Origin: JAICIG01 sp035532215 | Lineage (GTDB): Bacteria > Planctomycetota > Planctomycetia > Pirellulales > JAICIG01 | Direction: 5' to 3' | DNA length: 16,136 nucleotides | NCBI GenBank assembly: GCA_035532215.1 | Contig: DATKRK010000458.1 | Location: 1 to 16,136, forward strand | Shown here: piece by piece, positions 12,908 to 16,136 of the stretch | Layout: each line of letters begins with the position of its first letter | Position numbering within the stretch: position 1 is the first letter of the stretch | Notes under the pieces: model-generated | Told to the model about the DNA's origin: nothing | Databases searched by the model: none | What the model saw: the letters and a program-made list of their open reading frames with translations, nothing else | Made by a program: the position numbers and the translations under genes

Positions 12908-14419
12908 ATGCGGCGCCGAACTCTTTTTCACTTTGCGATTGCGCTCGCCTGGGTCAGCCTGGCGTCGGGCTGCGGCGGCGAAACGCCCGTCGCAAGGAAG
13001 CCTGTTGAACAACCTCCCGCAGAACACCCGCGCGCCGCATCCGCTTCGCAACCGGCAAAGCCGAAGCCTTCCGTCGTCGCCCCGACGGTGGCGCCCGATT
13101 TGACGGCCAAGGTTTCGCCTCTCGCGTCGCCGCCAGCCACGGCCTCCGAACCCGCCCCGGCGTCACCAACGCAGAAGGCGGCAGTCGCGGCTCCCGCCCC
13201 GCCGCCGATCGACGATGAGCGAGTTGCGGCTCAGGGCATTCACAAGCTGGCCAGCAAGCACCTGACGCTCTATACCGACTTGCCGCTCGACGACGAAGTC
13301 AAGGCCCTGCCCGATGCGTTCGATCAGGCGTATCCGCAGTGGCGCGCGTATGTGGGCCTCGCCGGTCGCGAGGCGGCGCCGTGGCACGTGGTCGGCCGGC
13401 TGATGAATGACGAAGCCAAGTTTCGCGCCGCCGGCTTGCTGCCCGACGATCTGCCGGAGTTTCCCAACGGCTACACGCGCGACAACGAAATCTGGTGGCG
13501 CGAGCAGCAGTCGGCCTATTATCGCCGGCACTTGATGCTGCACGAAGGCACGCATTCGTTCATGTACGCCCATTTCGGCACGTGCGGTCCTGCGTGGTAC
13601 ATGGAAGGCCTGGCCGAATTGCTCGGCACGCATTCGTTCGCCGGCGGAAAGGTGAAGCTCGACGTGTTTCCGGTCAACCGCGACGACGTGCCGTATTGGG
13701 GCCGGGTGAAGCTGGTGCGCGACGATATCGACGCCGGGCGGACGCTGAGTCTGGAGCAGGTGCTGCGTTTGGAGCCCGGCCTGTACTCGACGGTCGAGTC
13801 TTACGGTTGGTGCTGGGCGACGGCGGCCTTTCTCGATGGCCACCCGCGCTATCGCGAGCGTTTTCGCCGGCTGCCGGCCGAGCTGCAAAACCCCGACTTC
13901 AACGCCCGCGTGAAGGCGGCGTTCGCCAGCGATTGGTCCGATTTGAACGAAGAGTGGCAGTGCTTCACGGCCGATCTCGAATACGGCTACGACCTGGAGC
14001 GGAACGTTATCGAGTTCGCGCCGGGCGAGCCGCTGTCCGCCGGCGGAGCTCAAGTCAACGTCGCCGTCGAGCGCGGCTGGCAAGCGACGGGCCTTCGCCT
14101 GGAGGCCGGCAAGACCTATCGGCTCGCAGCCAGCGGCCGCTTTCAGATCGCTTCCAAGCCGCGCGTTTGGAGGTGCGAAGCCAATGGCATCACGATTCGC
14201 TACCACGGCGGCCGCCCGCTCGGCATGTTATTGGCCGCCGTACATCCCGAGCCCTACGATGCGGCGTGCATCAGTTCCTTCCTCTCGCCCATCGAGATCG
14301 GCCTCGGCGCCGAATGGACGCCGACCGAGAGCGGCACGCTCTACCTTCGCATCAACGATTCACCCGCCGAACTGGCCGACAACGCCGGCAGCTTGCAGGT
14401 GCAAGTATCGGCGGAATAG
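12908..14419 (+). CDS. Lipoprotein with HExxH metallopeptidase-like domain and C-terminal PA-IL-like beta-sandwich (503 aa)
   Basis: Numbered from ATG 12908, the protein opens with MRRRTLFHFAIALAWVSLASGC: a signal peptide with a lipobox ending ASGC (Cys22). A Pro/Ala-rich linker follows to about residue 100. The central domain has HEGTH (212-216) inside HLMLHEGTHSFMY and Glu233 in WYMEGLAELLGTH, the order of gluzincin-type zinc peptidases (HExxH then a glutamate helix), and resembles DUF1570-type peptidase-like proteins. The last 130 residues (VERGWQATGLRLEAGKTYRL and on to LYLRINDSPAEL) look like the LecA/PA-IL-type sugar-binding beta-sandwich. A surface-anchored peptidase with a carbohydrate- or matrix-binding tail is the natural inference; no activity is proven. 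ATGs at 12896 and 12899 are in frame but lie within the -10 box, so the third ATG is preferred. Confidence 0.8.
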   Translation: MRRRTLFHFAIALAWVSLASGCGGETPVARKPVEQPPAEHPRAASASQPAKPKPSVVAPTVAPDLTAKVSPLASPPATASEPAPASPTQKAAVAAPAPPPIDDERVAAQGIHKLASKHLTLYTDLPLDDEVKALPDAFDQAYPQWRAYVGLAGREAAPWHVVGRLMNDEAKFRAAGLLPDDLPEFPNGYTRDNEIWWREQQSAYYRRHLMLHEGTHSFMYAHFGTCGPAWYMEGLAELLGTHSFAGGKVKLDVFPVNRDDVPYWGRVKLVRDDIDAGRTLSLEQVLRLEPGLYSTVESYGWCWATAAFLDGHPRYRERFRRLPAELQNPDFNARVKAAFASDWSDLNEEWQCFTADLEYGYDLERNVIEFAPGEPLSAGGAQVNVAVERGWQATGLRLEAGKTYRLAASGRFQIASKPRVWRCEANGITIRYHGGRPLGMLLAAVHPEPYDAACISSFLSPIEIGLGAEWTPTESGTLYLRINDSPAELADNAGSLQVQVSAE

Positions 14420-14468
14420 TTCCGTCGCCTCCGTTGCAGCAGTGGCGCCTCGTCAATTCCGAGTTGCA

Positions 14469-14541
14469 GGGTGGCTGGCGGCAGAGCGAAGCGATGCCCC
14501 AGCGAACTGGGGCTTCGCCTAGGCTCAGCCGCCAGCCACCC
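14469..14541 (+). repeat. REP-like palindromic element, copy 2 (complete)
   Basis: Outer arms GGGTGGCTGGCGGC (14469-14482) and GCCGCCAGCCACCC (14528-14541) are perfectly complementary over 14 bp. An inner hairpin GCCCCAG-CGAA-CTGGGGC sits between them. The core is almost identical to copy 1 at 5470-5537. It lies about 50 bases past the stop of the metallopeptidase-like gene and directly at the broken end of the sulfatase remnant. Confidence 0.85.
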
Positions 14542-14712
14542 GATCGCCAACAGATTCTGCTGAGGAACCTGTTTCGTGCCATAGCAGCCCAGCTCCGGCC
14601 CGAAGTCCTCGGCGATCAGCCACAAGATATTCGGCCGCCCGGCGGCTTCGGCATTCGAGCCGAAAGCGGCCGCCGACAACAGTGCGAAGAAAACGAGAGA
14701 GAAGCTGCGCAT
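14542..14712 (-). pseudogene. Sulfatase, N-terminal remnant
   Basis: From ATG 14712 (GGAG eight bases upstream) the frame encodes a signal peptide, MRSFSLVFFALLSAAAFGS and then NAEAAG, followed by RPNILWLIAEDFGPELGCYG. The latter is the standard beginning of type I sulfatases, including the paired acidic calcium ligands (Glu-Asp here for the usual Asp-Asp). After TKQV the sequence loses similarity and reads straight into the palindromic element at 14541; the frame stays open to 14341 but codes nothing sulfatase-like. Sulfatases have roughly 450-550 residues and their C-x-P/A-x-R formylglycine site lies after this point, so the protein cannot be active. The preserved ribosome site suggests recent decay. 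The aminotransferase gene ends 69 bases upstream in the same direction. Confidence 0.72.
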
Positions 14713-14781
14713 GATTCGTCTCCGCCGTAATCGAGTTAGAATCACAAAGTTGCTTACTCGCTCGCGTCCATCAAGGGACTT

Positions 14782-15894
14782 CTACTTCGCTCGCGCCAAC
14801 TCTCGCAGCACGGCCAATCCCCGGTCGATCGTCTCGTCGCTGGCCGCGTACGAAATGCGGAAATGCGTGTCGCGGGCGCTGAAAATGCCGCCGGGAATCA
14901 TCAATAGCTGCCGCTTGATCGCCTCGGCCACGAACTCGCTGGCCGTGCCCCAGGGGGCTTTGGGAAACACGTAAAAGGCGCCGCCGGGCGTCACGACTTC
15001 GTAGTTCTCTTTGAGCCCGGCGACCATCCGATCGCGCTTGCGGCGATAGTCGGCGATGTAACTGCTCATGTCGACGTCGAGCGCCACCGCGCCGGCCCAT
15101 TGCGCGGGCTGCGGCGCGCAGACGAACGTGTATTGCTGCATCTTCAACATTTCGTCGATGATCGCCTTCGGCCCGTGCGCATAGCCCAGCCGCCAGCCGG
15201 TCACGCCGTAGGTCTTGCTGAAGCCGTCGACGACCAGCGTTTCGGGGTTGTAGCGGGCCGGCGATACGAATGGCGCGTCGTAGCAAAACTCGCGATAGAT
15301 CTCGTCGCTCACCAGCACGATATTGCGCTCGGCGGCCAGCTCGGCCAAAGCCCGCGTCTCGGCTTCGCCGGCCGCGGCGCCGGTCGGATTGCAGGGGCTA
15401 TTGAACAGGATCAACTTGGTCCGCGGCGTGATCGAGGCCCGCACGCGATCGAGATCGAGGCGAAAGTCGGGATACGTGTCGACGAACACGCACACGCCGC
15501 CGGCCAGCTTGACCAACGAGGGATACATCACGAAGCAGGGGTCGAAGACGATCACTTCGTCGCCCGGATCGACCAGCGCCAGCATCGCCAGCACCAGTCC
15601 GCCGCTCGTGCCGCTGGTGACGAACACGCTGCGATCGCCGGCGCCGTACTCGGCGTCGAGCCGGGCTTGCAGCTTGTCGCGCAAGACGGGCATGCCTTGC
15701 GACAGGGCGTAGCCGTTCTTGTCGCTCTCGATGGCCTCGATCGCCGCCTGCTTGATTTCCTGCGGCACGTGGAAGTCGGGCTGGCCGATCGAAAGGTTGA
15801 TCGGATCGGTCATCTTGCTCGCCAAATCGAAGATCTTGCGAATGCCCGAACTGTCGAAGTGGGCCATGCGCTCGGCGATCCAACCTGGCTTCAT
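14782..15894 (-). CDS. Class I/II pyridoxal-phosphate aminotransferase, AspC-like (370 aa)
   Basis: The fold-type I PLP enzyme motifs are all present: LSIGQPDFHVP (34-44), GTSGG near 95-99 for phosphate binding, NPTG (169-172), SDEIY (196-200), the Schiff-base Lys227 in DGFSKTYGVTGWRLGY, and Arg346 in HFRISYA for the substrate carboxylate. It is most like the aspartate/aromatic-type aminotransferases of group I-gamma, moving amino groups between an amino acid and a 2-oxo acid in the cytoplasm. Substrate choice (aspartate, aromatic, alanine or a sulfur amino acid) cannot be read from sequence alone. Length is slightly below the usual 385-400. The ATG at 15894 has only a weak GAGACGAG upstream. 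The sulfatase remnant lies downstream on the same strand. Confidence 0.9.
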   Translation of the reverse strand: MKPGWIAERMAHFDSSGIRKIFDLASKMTDPINLSIGQPDFHVPQEIKQAAIEAIESDKNGYALSQGMPVLRDKLQARLDAEYGAGDRSVFVTSGTSGGLVLAMLALVDPGDEVIVFDPCFVMYPSLVKLAGGVCVFVDTYPDFRLDLDRVRASITPRTKLILFNSPCNPTGAAAGEAETRALAELAAERNIVLVSDEIYREFCYDAPFVSPARYNPETLVVDGFSKTYGVTGWRLGYAHGPKAIIDEMLKMQQYTFVCAPQPAQWAGAVALDVDMSSYIADYRRKRDRMVAGLKENYEVVTPGGAFYVFPKAPWGTASEFVAEAIKRQLLMIPGGIFSARDTHFRISYAASDETIDRGLAVLRELARAK

Positions 15895-16136
15895 GCGTAA
15901 ACTCGTCTCTGGAAAAAGCTTGAATGCAAGGGCGAGCCGGCCGCGGAGAGAGCAACCAGCGGCGCCAACGCCCGAAAACGCCCATCTTCTCCGCCAGCAG
16001 GTCCCTCGACAAGCGGCAGAAAGCCAAAGATTCGCTCGCTGCCCGCGAATAGCTCGATAAAAGCGGCGCCTATCAGCGGTTCCAGGTTTTGGAATATCCT
16101 ATTATTTCGTTAAGCCTGTGTTGACAGTCGGGGGGG
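15895..16136. other. Upstream region of the aminotransferase gene; no gene seen
   Basis: No supported coding region on either strand. The last 100 bases are AT-richer, contain TTGACA on the plus strand (16121-16126) with too little sequence left for a -10, and end in six Gs at the window edge. The aminotransferase promoter probably lies here, but I could not pick a convincing pair of boxes. Confidence 0.4.

Noticed and set aside
13163..14206. 347-codon minus-strand frame opposite the metallopeptidase-like gene
   Set aside because: Arg/Ala/Gln-rich shadow without motifs; the plus-strand gene has a signal peptide, HEGTH and a coherent domain order.
15100..15900. 266-codon plus-strand frame opposite the aminotransferase
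   Set aside because: Shadow of a gene with complete PLP-enzyme motifs.
16121..16136. TTGACA followed by six Gs at the window edge
   Set aside because: A -35 box alone is not evidence, and the poly-G may be an assembly or sequencing end artefact.
1..16136. tRNA, rRNA or complete transposase genes
   Set aside because: None recognised on either strand.

Overview
The window looks like a high-GC chromosome segment from a planctomycete, probably of the Pirellulales type; this is inferred from content, as no rRNA or other marker gene is present. The signs are a true formylglycine-generating enzyme together with a sulfatase remnant, a Tat-exported protein and lipoproteins of kinds I associate with that group, many starts without a Shine-Dalgarno sequence, -10 boxes placed almost on the start codon, and several families of short palindromic and tandem repeats between genes.

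Layout. 2-1021 (+) is the 3' part of a formylglycine-generating enzyme gene, cut by the window edge. It converges on a Tat-exported protein of unknown function (1023-2552, -), preceded by a small one-helix membrane protein (2708-2920, -). 2920-3550 is a less GC-rich patch with a small well-led gene (3028-3270), a possible overlapping mini-gene (3263-3382) and a decayed DUF433 antitoxin (3384-3550). A dynamin-like GTPase (3597-5447) follows, starting almost on its own promoter, then a DapA/KdgD-family lyase (5678-6595). 6593-6835 is a block of tandem and palindromic repeats that runs into a truncated EamA transporter (6828-7028, -). Next come an unrecognised 109-residue protein (7141-7470, +) whose stop codon overlaps that of a convergent MFS transporter (7467-8717, -), and a YbhB-type PEBP protein (8868-9350, +).

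9351-9864 has no gene. It holds a tandem pair of 42-bp palindromic units, one of them split by a MITE-like insert of about 216 bp. After it lie a probable two-gene operon (9865-10356 conserved cytoplasmic protein; 10409-11335 LolA-like exported protein), an archaeal-type phosphoglycerate mutase (11484-12683, apgM) and a metallopeptidase-like lipoprotein (12908-14419). A second copy of the palindrome found at 5470 (14469-14541) abuts the N-terminal remnant of a sulfatase (14542-14712, -). A class I aminotransferase (14782-15894, -) closes the window.

There is no single large novel system here. The genes are mostly independent housekeeping or envelope functions. The distinctive signal is (1) short repeats concentrated at gene 3' ends and at the edges of broken genes, including the nested MITE-like element, (2) three decayed genes (DUF433, EamA, sulfatase), (3) two genes whose extended -10 boxes predict leaderless or nearly leaderless mRNAs, and (4) an apparent metal-ligand substitution in ApgM.
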